Source of the DNA: Actinomycetota bacterium
GTDB taxonomy: Bacteria; Actinomycetota; Thermoleophilia; Gaiellales; Gaiellaceae
Direction of reading: 5' to 3'
Length of the DNA stretch: 64,000 nt
Assembly: GCA_003161615.1 (NCBI GenBank)
Contig: PMOB01000026.1
Location: 31,548-95,547 of the forward strand
Shown: positions 1 through 9,532 of the stretch, piece after piece
How the letters are laid out: each line of letters opens with the position of its first letter
Position numbering within the stretch: the first letter of the stretch is position 1
Position numbers and translations under genes: made by a program
Notes under the pieces: model-generated
Seen by the model: the letters and a program-made list of their open reading frames with translations, nothing else
Database searches by the model: none
Told to the model about the DNA's origin: nothing

Positions 1-362
1 TCACGCGCGGGGCGCTGACCACGTTCTCGATCGCGAACGACGTCGCGAAGTACTTCGCGATCCTGCCGGCGATGTTCGCGTTCACCTACGCGTCCAAGCA
101 GGGCTCGCGCGGTCCGCTGAACTCGCTCAACATCATGCACCTGGGCGACCCGAAGAGCGCGATCGTCTCGGCAGTCATCTTCAACGCGCTCATCATCCCT
201 GCGCTCGTTCCGCTCGCCCTCAAGGGCGTGAAGTACCGCGCGATCGGCGCCACCGCTCTGCTGCGCCGCAACCTGTTGATCTACGGTCTCGGTGGGATGA
301 TCCTTCCCTTCATCGGCATCAAGCTGATCGACCTCATCGTCCACGGCGTATTCGGAGCCTGA
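1..362 (+). CDS. kdpB: K+-transporting P-type ATPase subunit B, C-terminal fragment (truncated by window edge)
   Basis: Reading frame open from base 1; [18 protein letters not shown]...[35 protein letters not shown] matches the KdpB C-terminal membrane region. Confidence 0.93.
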   Translation, partial: TRGALTTFSIANDVAKYFAILPAMFAFTYASKQGSRGPLNSLNIMHLGDPKSAIVSAVIFNALIIPALVPLALKGVKYRAIGATALLRRNLLIYGLGGMILPFIGIKLIDLIVHGVFGA

Positions 363-369
363 GCTCCCG

Positions 370-1461
370 GTGGCGCGTGGCCACTACCGGATCTTGCTGG
401 GCATGGCGGCGGGTGTCGGCAAGACCTACCGGATGCTCCTCGAGGGGCGGCAGGCGCAGGAGGACGGGAAGGACGTCGTAATCGGCTACCTCGAGCCGCA
501 CGATCGCCCAGGCACAACGGTGCTCGCCGAAGGTCTCGAAGTCGTGCCGCGCCTCCGTGCGCAGCACGGCGCGCTCGAGCTCGAGGAGATGGACACCGAC
601 GCCGTGATCGCCCGCGCGCCGCAGCTAGCTCTCATCGACGAACTCGCGCACACGAACACTGCCGAAATGCGCAACGAGAAGCGCTGGCAGGACATCGAGG
701 AGGTTCTCGACGCGGGGATCGACGTCATCTCGACCGTCAACGTCCAGCATCTCGAGAGCCTCAACGACGCGATCTTCGAGCTGACGGAGATCCGCGTTCG
801 CGAGACGTTCCCCGACCAGATTCTCGACGAGGCGGACGCGGTCGTCCTTGTCGACCTCTCCCCGGAGGAGCTGCAGGAGCGCCTGCAGGCCGGCAAGGTC
901 TATCCGGCCGAACGAGCCGCGGTCGCGCTCGAGAACTTCTTCCGCGCGGACAAGCTCGCGGCGTTGCGAGAACTGGCGCTGCGCGAGGTAGCGGACGACG
1001 TCGAGGCGCGTCGCGTCGCCCGCGAACTCGAGCCGCTCAGCAAGCACGCCGTCGGCGAGCGCGTGCTCGCCCTCGTCGAGCCGCAGCCCAAGTCGCAGCG
1101 AATCATGCGGCGCGCCTGGCGCTCGGCCCAGAGGCTCGGGACGACGATGGATGCGGTCTGGGTGCGGAAAGGGGGCTACACGCCGACGCCGGAGGAGACG
1201 ACGCAGCTCGCCGCCCTGCGACGCCTCGCCTCCATCCTCGGCGCGCACTTCATCGAGCAGGACGGCGACGATCTCGTCGGCACCGTACGGCGGGTTGCCG
1301 CCGAGCGCGGCTCGACGTACATCTTCGTCGGCACTCCCGACGAGTCGCGGCGCCGCGAGATCCTCGGCGGCTCGCTGCTCTCGCGGATGGTGCGCGAGCT
1401 GCCGGGGATCGACATTCGCGTCGTTGCCAACCGTGCCGACCGGGACAGGCTCGAGTCATGA
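370..1461 (+). CDS. KdpD-like sensor protein: N-terminal KdpD domain plus Usp domain, no histidine kinase part
   Basis: GHYRILLGMAAGVGKTYRMLLEG (Walker A of KdpD), ELAHTN, ISTVNVQHLESLND; ORF ends at 363 aa after a Usp-like domain. Confidence 0.88.
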   Translation: MARGHYRILLGMAAGVGKTYRMLLEGRQAQEDGKDVVIGYLEPHDRPGTTVLAEGLEVVPRLRAQHGALELEEMDTDAVIARAPQLALIDELAHTNTAEMRNEKRWQDIEEVLDAGIDVISTVNVQHLESLNDAIFELTEIRVRETFPDQILDEADAVVLVDLSPEELQERLQAGKVYPAERAAVALENFFRADKLAALRELALREVADDVEARRVARELEPLSKHAVGERVLALVEPQPKSQRIMRRAWRSAQRLGTTMDAVWVRKGGYTPTPEETTQLAALRRLASILGAHFIEQDGDDLVGTVRRVAAERGSTYIFVGTPDESRRREILGGSLLSRMVRELPGIDIRVVANRADRDRLES

Positions 1462-1970
1462 CTGCCGCCGTCGTCGCGCTCGGTTTCCTGGTCGTCGTCC
1501 TCGCCGCGGCGCTCGTCGCGAATCGCGGCGTCCACCTGCGGCGGCCGCAGCCGGGCAGCCGCCGGATTCTTGTGCCGTTCACGGGTGGGACTCTCGACCC
1601 AGCCGTGCTGGCCGCCGCGATCCGCATCGCCCAAACTCAGGACGCGACGCTTGTGCCCGCCTATCTGCTGCGCGTGCCGCTCCAGTACCCGGAGGACTCG
1701 CCGCTTGCACGCGAGGTGGAGGTGGCGCTGCCGCTACTAGAGGCGGTCGAGCATGCGGCGTTGCGGGCGGGCGTCCCCGTCGACGCGCGTGTCGAGAAGG
1801 GACGGACGCCGACCCACGCCTTGCGGCGTCTCTGGGAAGTGGAGCAATTCGACTGGATCGTCGCGCCGGCCTCGGACGGCGAAGACGGAGGCTTCACTCT
1901 GAAGGACGTGACGTGGATCCTCGCGCACGCGCCGAGCCAGACCGTGCTGCTCAAACCGGCCCCCGCCTAG
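1458..1970 (+). CDS. Universal stress protein family with N-terminal TM segment
   Basis: 170 aa, N-terminal hydrophobic helix followed by RILVPFTGGTLDPAVLAAAIRIAQ; ATGA overlap with upstream gene. Confidence 0.7.
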   Translation: MTAAVVALGFLVVVLAAALVANRGVHLRRPQPGSRRILVPFTGGTLDPAVLAAAIRIAQTQDATLVPAYLLRVPLQYPEDSPLAREVEVALPLLEAVEHAALRAGVPVDARVEKGRTPTHALRRLWEVEQFDWIVAPASDGEDGGFTLKDVTWILAHAPSQTVLLKPAPA

Positions 1971-2009
1971 CTCCAGCATTCCGGCCGCGCTGCGCTGTAG
2001 CGTCCCGGC

Positions 2010-4286
2010 GTGAGTTTGCCGCAGCGGAGCGAGGAGGCCCTCGAGCCAAGGCGCCTCCGCCGGGTCCTCGTCGGGCGGCCGATGCGGTCGGGGCAGATGA
2101 ACGAGACGCTGCTGCCGAAGTGGCTCGCGCTCCCGATCTTCGCGTCCGACCCTCTCTCGTCGGTCGCGTACGCGACTGAGTCGGCGCTCGTCGTCCTCAT
2201 CGCCGTTTCGGCGACGTCGGCGCATCTCGTCTTCCCGATCTCGATCGGGATCGCGTGTCTGCTCGGGATCGTCGTCCTCTCGTACCGGCAGACCGTGCGC
2301 GTCTACGAGACGAGCGGCGGCGCGTACGTCGTCGCCCGGGAGAACCTCGGCACGACACCGAGCCTCGTAGCCGCGGCGGCCCTCCTCACCGACTACGTGC
2401 TCACCGTCGCCGTCTCGATCTCGGCCGGCATCTACGCGATCACGTCGTTCGCGCCGTCGCTGCAGTCCCACAAGGTCGGGCTCTCGCTCCTCTGCCTGCT
2501 CGTGATCGTCCTCGTCAACCTGCGCGGCGTACGCGAGTCGGGGCTCCTGTTCGCGCTGCCGACCTACGCCTTCGTCACCTCGATCCTCGTGCTCGTCGGC
2601 GTCGGGATCTTCCAGGACGTCACCGGCAGCCTGCACCACGCAGTCGTCCCGCATCCGCTGCCCGCGGGTGTCGGCGCGATCGGCGTCTTCGTGCTCCTCC
2701 GTGCCTTCTCCTCGGGATCCACCGCCTTGACCGGGGTGGAGGCGATCGCGAACGGCGTCAACGCGTTCCGGCATCCGCAGGGGAAGAACGCCGCGACGAC
2801 GCTCGCCGTGCTCGGGACGATCGCGATCGCGATGTTTGTCGGCGTCTCGTTCCTCGCGGTGCACGTCCACGCACTGCCGAGCTCGACGGACTCGGTCGTC
2901 TCCCAGATCGCGCGGGCGGTGTTCCAGCCCGGCTCGTTCGGCGGCTTCATGTACTACGCCGTGCAGGGGACGACGCTGCTCGTCCTCGTCCTCGCTGCGA
3001 ACACGTCGTTCCAGGGATTCCCGCGCCTCTCGGCGCTGCTCGCCCGCGACCGTTTCGCGCCGCGCCAGTTCTCCAACCTCGGCGATCGCCTCGTCTTCTC
3101 GAACGGGATGCTCGTGCTCGCCGCGGCCGCGGCCGGGCTGCTCGTCGTCTACAAGGCGAACACCAACAGCCTCATCCACCTCTACGTGATCGGCGTCTTC
3201 ACGGCGTTCACGCTCTCGCAGGCTGGGATGGTGCGCTACTGGCTGCGGGTCCGAACGCCCGGCTGGCGCCACCGGATCCTGATCAACAGCGTCGGCGCCG
3301 CGGCGACAGGCCTCGTTGCAGTGATCGTCATCTGGACGAAGTTCGCGGAAGGCGCGTGGCTCGTCACGGTGGCGATCCCGCTGATTGTCATCGCGATGTT
3401 CGGCGTGCGCCGGCACTACGACCGCGTCGCGCGGCGCCTGCGCGCGGGTGCGGCGGCGGTCGCGTCGGCGCCGGATGCGCGAAACCGGACGCTGCTCGTC
3501 GTCGAGTCGCTCGATTCGGCGACGGAGCGCGGGCTCGCTCTCGCCCGCAACATCTCGCCCGAGGGGCTGCGCGCGATCCACGTTCCGCGGCATCGCACCG
3601 ACCCGGGAATTGCACCGCGCTGGTTCCGCTTCTCCGGCGGCACCCCGCTGCTCGAGACGCTCGAGGAGCGGGGTGGACCCGTCGAGACGGTGCTCGACCA
3701 GGTCTGGCGGCTGCCGCGCGGCGAGTCGGACTTCGTCACGGTCGTGATCCCGGAGCAGTTCCGCCGCCGCTCGCTCGTCGAACTGGCCCGGCATCCGTTC
3801 GAGCTCGCGCTGAAGTTCCGTCTCCTGACCGAGTCGAGCGTCGTCGTCGTGGACGTGCCGACAGTGGACGAGGCGCCGGCGTCCGAGCGCTCGCTCGCAG
3901 TCCGGATCTTCGTGTCGGGTGCGAACGCGACCTCGATGCGCGCCGTCAACTGGGCGCAGTCCGTCCGGCTGCCGAACACCCGCGCGGTCAACTTCGCCTT
4001 CGACGAGCTGGAGGCAGCGGAGATGCGGCGCGAGTGGCGAGCCGAGGGAGCGAGAGTTCCGCTCGAGGTGCTCGCGGCACCGTACCGCGACATCGGCGAC
4101 CCGATCCTCGCTTATCTCCGCGAGCTGACCAGCGAGGGGAACGACGTGGTCGTCGTCCTCCCCGAGCTCATCCTGCGCGGCTGGGCGCGGCTGCTGCACA
4201 ACCAGCGCGCGCTGTACGTGAAGCGGCTTCTCCTGCTCGAGCCGAACGTGATCCTCGCATCCGTCCCTTACCCGCTCGTGCGATGA
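2010..4286 (+). CDS. APC-superfamily permease, KimA/KUP-like potassium importer
   Basis: LPIFASDPLSSVAYATE motif, ~12 TM segments and long cytosolic C-terminus typical of KimA (YdaO) family. Confidence 0.8.
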   Translation: MSLPQRSEEALEPRRLRRVLVGRPMRSGQMNETLLPKWLALPIFASDPLSSVAYATESALVVLIAVSATSAHLVFPISIGIACLLGIVVLSYRQTVRVYETSGGAYVVARENLGTTPSLVAAAALLTDYVLTVAVSISAGIYAITSFAPSLQSHKVGLSLLCLLVIVLVNLRGVRESGLLFALPTYAFVTSILVLVGVGIFQDVTGSLHHAVVPHPLPAGVGAIGVFVLLRAFSSGSTALTGVEAIANGVNAFRHPQGKNAATTLAVLGTIAIAMFVGVSFLAVHVHALPSSTDSVVSQIARAVFQPGSFGGFMYYAVQGTTLLVLVLAANTSFQGFPRLSALLARDRFAPRQFSNLGDRLVFSNGMLVLAAAAAGLLVVYKANTNSLIHLYVIGVFTAFTLSQAGMVRYWLRVRTPGWRHRILINSVGAAATGLVAVIVIWTKFAEGAWLVTVAIPLIVIAMFGVRRHYDRVARRLRAGAAAVASAPDARNRTLLVVESLDSATERGLALARNISPEGLRAIHVPRHRTDPGIAPRWFRFSGGTPLLETLEERGGPVETVLDQVWRLPRGESDFVTVVIPEQFRRRSLVELARHPFELALKFRLLTESSVVVVDVPTVDEAPASERSLAVRIFVSGANATSMRAVNWAQSVRLPNTRAVNFAFDELEAAEMRREWRAEGARVPLEVLAAPYRDIGDPILAYLRELTSEGNDVVVVLPELILRGWARLLHNQRALYVKRLLLLEPNVILASVPYPLVR

Positions 4287-5251
4287 AACTGAAGATCCCC
4301 GATCCGCGTGCGCTCCCGCGGCGGGCGCACCGTCTCGCCCGCTGGACGGGCTCGGTCGCCTATCGCAGCGTCGTCGTGCCGCTGCTCGAGCTGGAGGAGA
4401 CCGAGCACTCGCTCGCGCTCGCTTGCCGGCTTGCCGCTCGGCGGGGCGCCCGAATCGTCCTCGTGGCGCCGCTCGTCGTCCCCCGCGAGCTCCCGTTCGA
4501 CGCCCACTTCGACGCGGAGCGCGCCGAGCTCGAGAGCAGGCTCGAGGAGGCGGCTTCCGTCGTCAGTTCCCGCGGCGTCACCTTGCGGCGAGAGATCGTT
4601 CGCACGCGGCCCGGGCGGCTGGGGGACGATGTCGCACGGGTAGCGGCGGAGCATCGGGCCGAGCTCCTCGTCGTCGGTGCGCCGATCAAGTCGCAGCGCG
4701 GCTTCCGGCGGCCGTTCCCCGAAGAGCTGCTGCCGCTGCTGCGCGCAGCTCCATGCCGCGTGCTGATCGCCACCGGCCCCGTGGCCGGCGGGGGCTTGCC
4801 AGGGCCGCAGGCGACGTTCACGAAGATCCTTGTCCCGATGAAGGTCGGGCCGATCGGGGACGAGATGGTCGCAACTGCGATCAAGCTCGCGCAGGAGCAC
4901 GGCGCGTCCGTCGAGGCGCTCCACGTGACCCGCGTGCCGCTCGACAAGCAGTTCGACGCCGAGCTGCCGGAGCAGGAGAAGCAGGCGGACGCCTCACTGG
5001 CCGAAGCGGCGAGGCTCGGCACAAGCCACCAGGTCGAGGTCGAGGGGCGCTCCGTGCGTGCGCGCTCGATCGGAGAGGCAATCGTCCAGGAGGCGCAGGA
5101 AAGCGGGGCGGATCTGATCGTGCTCGGCTCGTCTCCCCGCTGGCGGCGCCAGTCGCGCTTCTTCTCGCCAACGGTGGACTACGTCCTGAGCAAGGCGCCG
5201 GCCGAGGTGCTCGTGCTTGCGTTCCCCCAGGGCGTTCTCGAAGATGTCTGA
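4283..5251 (+). CDS. Tandem universal stress protein domains
   Basis: ATG at 4283 in frame of ORF 2255..5251; YRSVVVPLLELEETEHSLALACRLAARRGARIVLV and TKILVPMKVGPIGDEMVATAIKLAQEHGASVEALHV. Confidence 0.82.
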   Translation: MKLKIPDPRALPRRAHRLARWTGSVAYRSVVVPLLELEETEHSLALACRLAARRGARIVLVAPLVVPRELPFDAHFDAERAELESRLEEAASVVSSRGVTLRREIVRTRPGRLGDDVARVAAEHRAELLVVGAPIKSQRGFRRPFPEELLPLLRAAPCRVLIATGPVAGGGLPGPQATFTKILVPMKVGPIGDEMVATAIKLAQEHGASVEALHVTRVPLDKQFDAELPEQEKQADASLAEAARLGTSHQVEVEGRSVRARSIGEAIVQEAQESGADLIVLGSSPRWRRQSRFFSPTVDYVLSKAPAEVLVLAFPQGVLEDV

Positions 5252-5272
5252 GCGAGCTACGCTCCGCGGGCG

Positions 5273-5710
5273 ATGAACCTGAAGGCACTCATCATCGGCT
5301 GCGGCCGCGTCGGCTCGTCCGTTGCGCTGGAGCTGCAAGGGGAGGGCTGGGATGTGACCGTCGTGGACGAGAACCAGGACGCGCTCTCCCGCCTCGGCGA
5401 AAGCTGGCCGGGGACGTTCATCGTCGGCCACGGCATGGACGCCGACCTCCTTCGCGACGCCGGAATCGAAGACGCCGACGCCGTTGTGGTCGCGACCGAC
5501 GGGGACAACACGAACATCGTGATCGGCCAGGTCGCGCAGAAGCGCTTCGACGTCCGGTGCGTCGTCGTCCGCGTCCTCGACCCGGGCCGGGCGAAGTTCT
5601 ACGCCGAGCGCGGCCTCGACACGGTCTGCCCGACGAGCGTCGCGATCGACCGCCTGATGGATGCGGCCCGCACGTGCGCGATTCCGGCTGCGCAGGCGGA
5701 GAGCAACTGA
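5273..5710 (+). CDS. TrkA/RCK N-domain protein (NAD-binding, single domain)
   Basis: KALIIGCGRVGSSVALELQGEGWDVTVVDENQDALSRLGESW; 145 aa, no TrkA-C domain. Confidence 0.88.
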   Translation: MNLKALIIGCGRVGSSVALELQGEGWDVTVVDENQDALSRLGESWPGTFIVGHGMDADLLRDAGIEDADAVVVATDGDNTNIVIGQVAQKRFDVRCVVVRVLDPGRAKFYAERGLDTVCPTSVAIDRLMDAARTCAIPAAQAESN

Positions 5711-6372
5711 TGTACGTCATCGTCGCCGGCGGCGGCAAGATCGGCGCCAACGTCACGCGGTCGCTGCTCCGCCTCGGCCACGAGGTGACACTCATCGAGC
5801 AGCGCCGCGACCGCTTCGACCAGCTGGAGGACGAGTTCGAGCACCAGGTGCAGCGCGGTGACGCGACCGAGCTCTACGTCCTCGAGCGCGCGGGCATCGC
5901 GCGCCCGCCCGACATCGTCCTCGCCCTCACGGGCGACGACGAGGACAACATGATCATCGGCCAGATCGCGCGCGAAAAGTACGGCGTGCCGAAGGTGATT
6001 GCCCGCGTCAACGACCCGCGCAACCAGGCGCACTTCGACCTGCTCGGCATCTCGCCGACGATCTGCGCGACCTCGAGCGTCATGGCCCTCGTCGAGCACG
6101 AGGTGCCCGAGCACGACCTCATCCACCTGCTCGAGCTGCGGCAGGAGAACCTCGAGATCGTCGAGGTTCAGATCGACGGAGCCTCCCCGTCCGCCGGAAG
6201 AAGCGTCGAGACCCTGGCGCTGCCCGAGGGTTCGCGGCTCATCTCCGTGATGCGTGACGGCCGCGCCGAGATCGCGGTCGGCTCCACAGTCCTCGAGGCC
6301 GGCGACCAGGTTCTGGCGATTCTCGAGCCGGGTAAAGAGGACGAGCTACGTCGCGTTCTTCTTCGTCGCTAA
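5710..6372 (+). CDS. TrkA family potassium uptake regulator (TrkA-N plus TrkA-C)
   Basis: ATG at 5710 in frame of ORF 4423..6372; MYVIVAGGGKIGANVTRSLLRLGHEVTLIEQ and C-terminal SRLISVMRDGRAEIAVGSTVLEAGDQVLAI. Confidence 0.92.
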   Translation: MYVIVAGGGKIGANVTRSLLRLGHEVTLIEQRRDRFDQLEDEFEHQVQRGDATELYVLERAGIARPPDIVLALTGDDEDNMIIGQIAREKYGVPKVIARVNDPRNQAHFDLLGISPTICATSSVMALVEHEVPEHDLIHLLELRQENLEIVEVQIDGASPSAGRSVETLALPEGSRLISVMRDGRAEIAVGSTVLEAGDQVLAILEPGKEDELRRVLLRR

Positions 6373-7796
6373 TCGCCCTCGCCGCAGCGGGGGTCATCGC
6401 AGTCGCTTGCGGCAGCGGCGGCGCGTCGGGCGGCGTTCTCGGAGCGCGTGCGGCGAAGTCCACCGCGAGCGCCGACTGGACGCGCTTCGGCTGGGACGCG
6501 CGCCGCAGCAGCGACGATCCGAACGCGACGGGGATTACCGCGGCGAACGCCGGCCGGCTGCGGCGACAGCAGGTGCAGCTGCCGGGCACGGTCGACGCGT
6601 CGGTGATCTACCTCCACGGCGTGACGATCGGCGGCGCCGCCCACAACGCGCTCTTCCTCACGACGACGTACGGGATCACGCTCGCGATCGACGCGAGCAG
6701 CGGCTCGATTCTCTGGCAGTGGAAGCCGCCCAGCTACGCCTCGCTCGCCGGCAGCGCGCAGATCACGAACTCGACGCCGGTCGCCGACCCGGGCCGGCAG
6801 TGGATCTACGCGGCCTCGCCGGACGGGAAGATCCAAAAGCTCTCCGTCGCGAACGGCCACGCAGCCTGGCGCGTCTCAATCACCAAGCTCCCGTCGCGGG
6901 AGAAGATCGGCACCTCCCTCAACTACGCGAACGGGCACATGATCGCGACGACCGGCGGCTACAACGGCGACGCGCCGCCGTATCAGGGACACGTGGCGAT
7001 CATCTCGCCGGGCGGAAAGCTCCTCCATGTCTGGAACTCGCTCTGCTCGAACCGGCACGGTGTGATCGTCCCGGCGTCCTGTCCTGCAAGCGACTCTGCG
7101 ATCTGGGGACGCGCGGGCGCCGTCGTCGTCCCGGGCAGCGGCAACCTCCTCGTCGCGACCGGGAACGCCCCGTGGAACGGCCACACCGACTGGGGCGACG
7201 CGGTGCTGCTCCTCTCACCGAACGCGAAGCTGCTCGGCAACTACACGCCGACGGACACAGCGCAGCTGAACGCGGACGACCAGGATCTCGGCTCGACATC
7301 GCCGGCATTCCTCACGTCGAAGCTGATCGCGCAGGGTGGCAAGGACGGGAAGATCCGGCTCCTCTCGCTCGCGCGCCTGCACGGCACCGCGCCGCACCAG
7401 GGACATGAGCTCCAGATCGTCTCGACACCGTCCGGCTCGGATCTCTTCACGGCGCCCGCCGTGTGGCGGGAGAACGGGCGCACCTGGCTGATCGCAGCGG
7501 ACGGCGGCGCGACGCAGGCGTGGGTACTGCGGAACTCCCGTCTCAACTCGGTCTGGCGGAACGGCAACGCGGGCACGAGCCCGGTCGTTTCCGGCGGGCT
7601 CCTCTGGGTCTACGACCCCGGCGGTGCGCTGCGCGTCTACAAGCCGGCGAGCGGGAAGCTCGTCGCAACGCTGCCCACCGGCGGTGGCCACTGGAACAGC
7701 CCGATCGCGACGGACGGCGTCGTGGCGCTGCCCGAGGGCGACGCAAACGAGCACGCCACGTCCGGCGTACTCGACCTCTGGCGCCTGCCAGGCTAG
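6348..7796 (+). CDS. PQQ-like beta-propeller lipoprotein; probable non-canonical ACG start
   Basis: Body (ORF 6573..7796) has PQQ/BamB-like repeats. In-frame upstream codons 6348-6410 encode SRSSSSLIALAAAGVIAVAC, a lipoprotein signal, preceded by AGAGGA; no ATG/GTG/TTG is in frame before 6573. Confidence 0.7.
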   Translation, partial: TSRSSSSLIALAAAGVIAVACGSGGASGGVLGARAAKSTASADWTRFGWDARRSSDDPNATGITAANAGRLRRQQVQLPGTVDASVIYLHGVTIGGAAHNALFLTTTYGITLAIDASSGSILWQWKPPSYASLAGSAQITNSTPVADPGRQWIYAASPDGKIQKLSVANGHAAWRVSITKLPSREKIGTSLNYANGHMIATTGGYNGDAPPYQGHVAIISPGGKLLHVWNSLCSNRHGVIVPASCPASDSAIWGRAGAVVVPGSGNLLVATGNAPWNGHTDWGDAVLLLSPNAKLLGNYTPTDTAQLNADDQDLGSTSPAFLTSKLIAQGGKDGKIRLLSLARLHGTAPHQGHELQIVSTPSGSDLFTAPAVWRENGRTWLIAADGGATQAWVLRNSRLNSVWRNGNAGTSPVVSGGLLWVYDPGGALRVYKPASGKLVATLPTGGGHWNSPIATDGVVALPEGDANEHATSGVLDLWRLPG

Positions 7797-8020
7797 GCGG
7801 GACGGCGGCGGCGCACTGCCGGCGCCTGCTGGCCGAGCGCGGCGTACGCGAGCGCTTGCAGAGACTCGTTGAGCGTGGCGAGCTCGCGGCTGATGCGGAG
7901 GAAGTTCTCGTCGTTGTCGAGCCGCTTGTTCGTCTTCGCGAGCTCGTCGGCGATCCGGTCCAGCCGCTCGAGGATCAGATCGAAGCGCCGGTCGGAGAGG
8001 TCGTGCTCCACGGGAGTCAT
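7793..8020 (-). CDS. Small coiled-coil-like hypothetical protein (75 aa)
   Basis: ORF track; predicted helical DRRFDLILERLDRIADELAKTNKRLDNDENFLRISREL; overlaps the next minus gene by 4 nt. Confidence 0.6.
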   Translation of the reverse strand: MTPVEHDLSDRRFDLILERLDRIADELAKTNKRLDNDENFLRISRELATLNESLQALAYAALGQQAPAVRRRRPA

Positions 8021-8457
8021 CGTAGTTCCGCCAACTCGTCCCGTGAGCTGACGACGACTGCGTCCTCGCCGAGCGCTTCTCGCACCTCGGCGAGCGTGCC
8101 GACGACCTCGACATAGCGGGACGCGCCCGCATGGGCGAGGGCGAGCTCGGCGAGCTCGCGCGGCGCGTCGGTGAAGGCGCCGACGGGCGCGCCGGCTGCC
8201 GCGAGCCGCCGCAGCGCCGCGTTCGTCTCAGCCCGCGGCCGGAACCAGAGCGGCGCCCGGTCGGCCGCGAAGCGCTGCAGGAGCGGCCGCCAGTCGCCAA
8301 GCGTCTCGTCGAGGAGCGGGGCCGCCGCCGCGCGATCGGTTGGCACGTCGAGCTCGACGCGAGCGCGCCGGGACGCGTCCTCGAGCCACGCATCCCAGAC
8401 CGGGCGCGTATCCGCGAGCACGGCATCGAGGTCGACTGCGAGCGCGGGGCCGGCCAC
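8017..8457 (-). CDS. HAD-like hydrolase
   Basis: GTG at 8457; VDLDAVLADTRPVWDAWL (degenerate HAD motif I) and later GAFTDAPRELAELAL; ATGA coupling with 7793..8020. Confidence 0.6.
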   Translation of the reverse strand: MAGPALAVDLDAVLADTRPVWDAWLEDASRRARVELDVPTDRAAAAPLLDETLGDWRPLLQRFAADRAPLWFRPRAETNAALRRLAAAGAPVGAFTDAPRELAELALAHAGASRYVEVVGTLAEVREALGEDAVVVSSRDELAELR

Positions 8458-8484
8458 CAAGCTCGATGCTAGTGTCCGCCCACA

Positions 8485-8635
8485 AACCGGCGAGCGGTGA
8501 GGGAACTCCGGTGCAAGTCCGGGACGGTCCCGCCGCTGTAAGGGGAGGCGCTCTTCCGCCACGAAGCCACTGGGTCTCGAGACCTGGGAAGGCGGTGGGA
8601 GAGGGAGCCCCGAGTCAGAAGACCTGTCGCCCGCC
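8485..8635 (+). promoter_or_regulatory. Cobalamin (B12, AdoCbl-class) riboswitch
   Basis: GCGGTGAGGGAACTCCGGTGCAAGTCCGGGACGGTCCCGCCGCTGTAAGGG...GCCACTGGG...CTGGGAAGGCGG...GAGTCAGAAGACCTG, with the conserved GCCACTG box, directly upstream of btuF. Confidence 0.96.
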
Positions 8636-8668
8636 GCGAACCCCGAACCCCTCGTGGAAGGAGGATTC

Positions 8669-9532
8669 GTGCATCGCTCTGCCGTTGCATTCCTTGCGGT
8701 TCTCGCAACCGCTCTCGTCGCCGTCTCTCTCTCGGCGGCCGCGTCTCATCGCCTGGCGAAGGCGCACGTCTACCACCGGATCATCTCGCTCTCCCCGACC
8801 GTCACGGAAGACCTGTTCGCGATCGGCGCCGGCAAGCGGGTCATTGCCGTCGACCAGGACTCGAACTACCCGTCGCGGGCGCCGCGGACGAGCCTCTCCG
8901 GCTACACGCCCAACAGCGAGGCGATCGCCAACTACCACCCCGACCTCGTCCTCATCTCGTACAACCCGCACAACTTCGCGGCGCAGATGCGCAGCCTCGG
9001 GATCAAGGTCGTGATGGTCCCTGCGGCGGCGAACCTTGCGCAGACGTACAGCGAGATCCTGCAGATCGGCAAGCTGACAGGGCACCCGAAAGGAGCCGCC
9101 GGCGTCGTCGGCTGGATGAAGACGCGGCTGGCCCAGATCGTCGCGAGCGTGCCGGCTTCTCGCCGCCACCTGCGCGTCTACCACGAGCTCGACCAGACCT
9201 ACTACTCGGCGACGTCGAAGACGTTCATCGGCAGCATCTACAAGCTGTTCGGCTTCACGAACATCGCCGACGCGGCGGACACGAGCGGCAGCGGCTATCC
9301 GCAGCTGTCCGGCGAGTACATCGTTCAGCAGGACCCGCAGATCATCGTCCTTGCCGACACCCGCTGCTGCGACCAGACGGCGGAAACGGTGGCAGCGCGG
9401 CCCGGCTGGAGCGGGATCTCGGCGGTCGTCCACCATCGCGTGGTGGGAGTGAACGACGATGTCGCCTCGCGCTGGGGTCCGCGAATCGTGCAGTTCGCGC
9501 GGCGTGTCGCGGAGATCGCGAAGAGCGGCTGA
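8669..9532 (+). CDS. btuF: Cobalamin-type ABC transporter substrate-binding protein
   Basis: GTG at 8669 with GGAGG upstream; RIISLSPTVTEDLFAIGAGKRVIAVDQDSNYP; riboswitch context. Confidence 0.85.
   Translation: MHRSAVAFLAVLATALVAVSLSAAASHRLAKAHVYHRIISLSPTVTEDLFAIGAGKRVIAVDQDSNYPSRAPRTSLSGYTPNSEAIANYHPDLVLISYNPHNFAAQMRSLGIKVVMVPAAANLAQTYSEILQIGKLTGHPKGAAGVVGWMKTRLAQIVASVPASRRHLRVYHELDQTYYSATSKTFIGSIYKLFGFTNIADAADTSGSGYPQLSGEYIVQQDPQIIVLADTRCCDQTAETVAARPGWSGISAVVHHRVVGVNDDVASRWGPRIVQFARRVAEIAKSG

Noticed and set aside
1737-4199. 820-aa minus-strand ORF opposite the permease/Usp genes
   Set aside because: Arg/Asp/Glu-rich low-complexity translation typical of antisense to GC-rich coding DNA; the plus strand carries clear permease and Usp genes.
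2255-4282. Plus-strand ORF 2255..5251 as a 998-aa protein
   Set aside because: Residues before ATG 4283 are out-of-frame Arg/Ala-rich read-through of the KimA-like gene; only 4283..5251 is credible.
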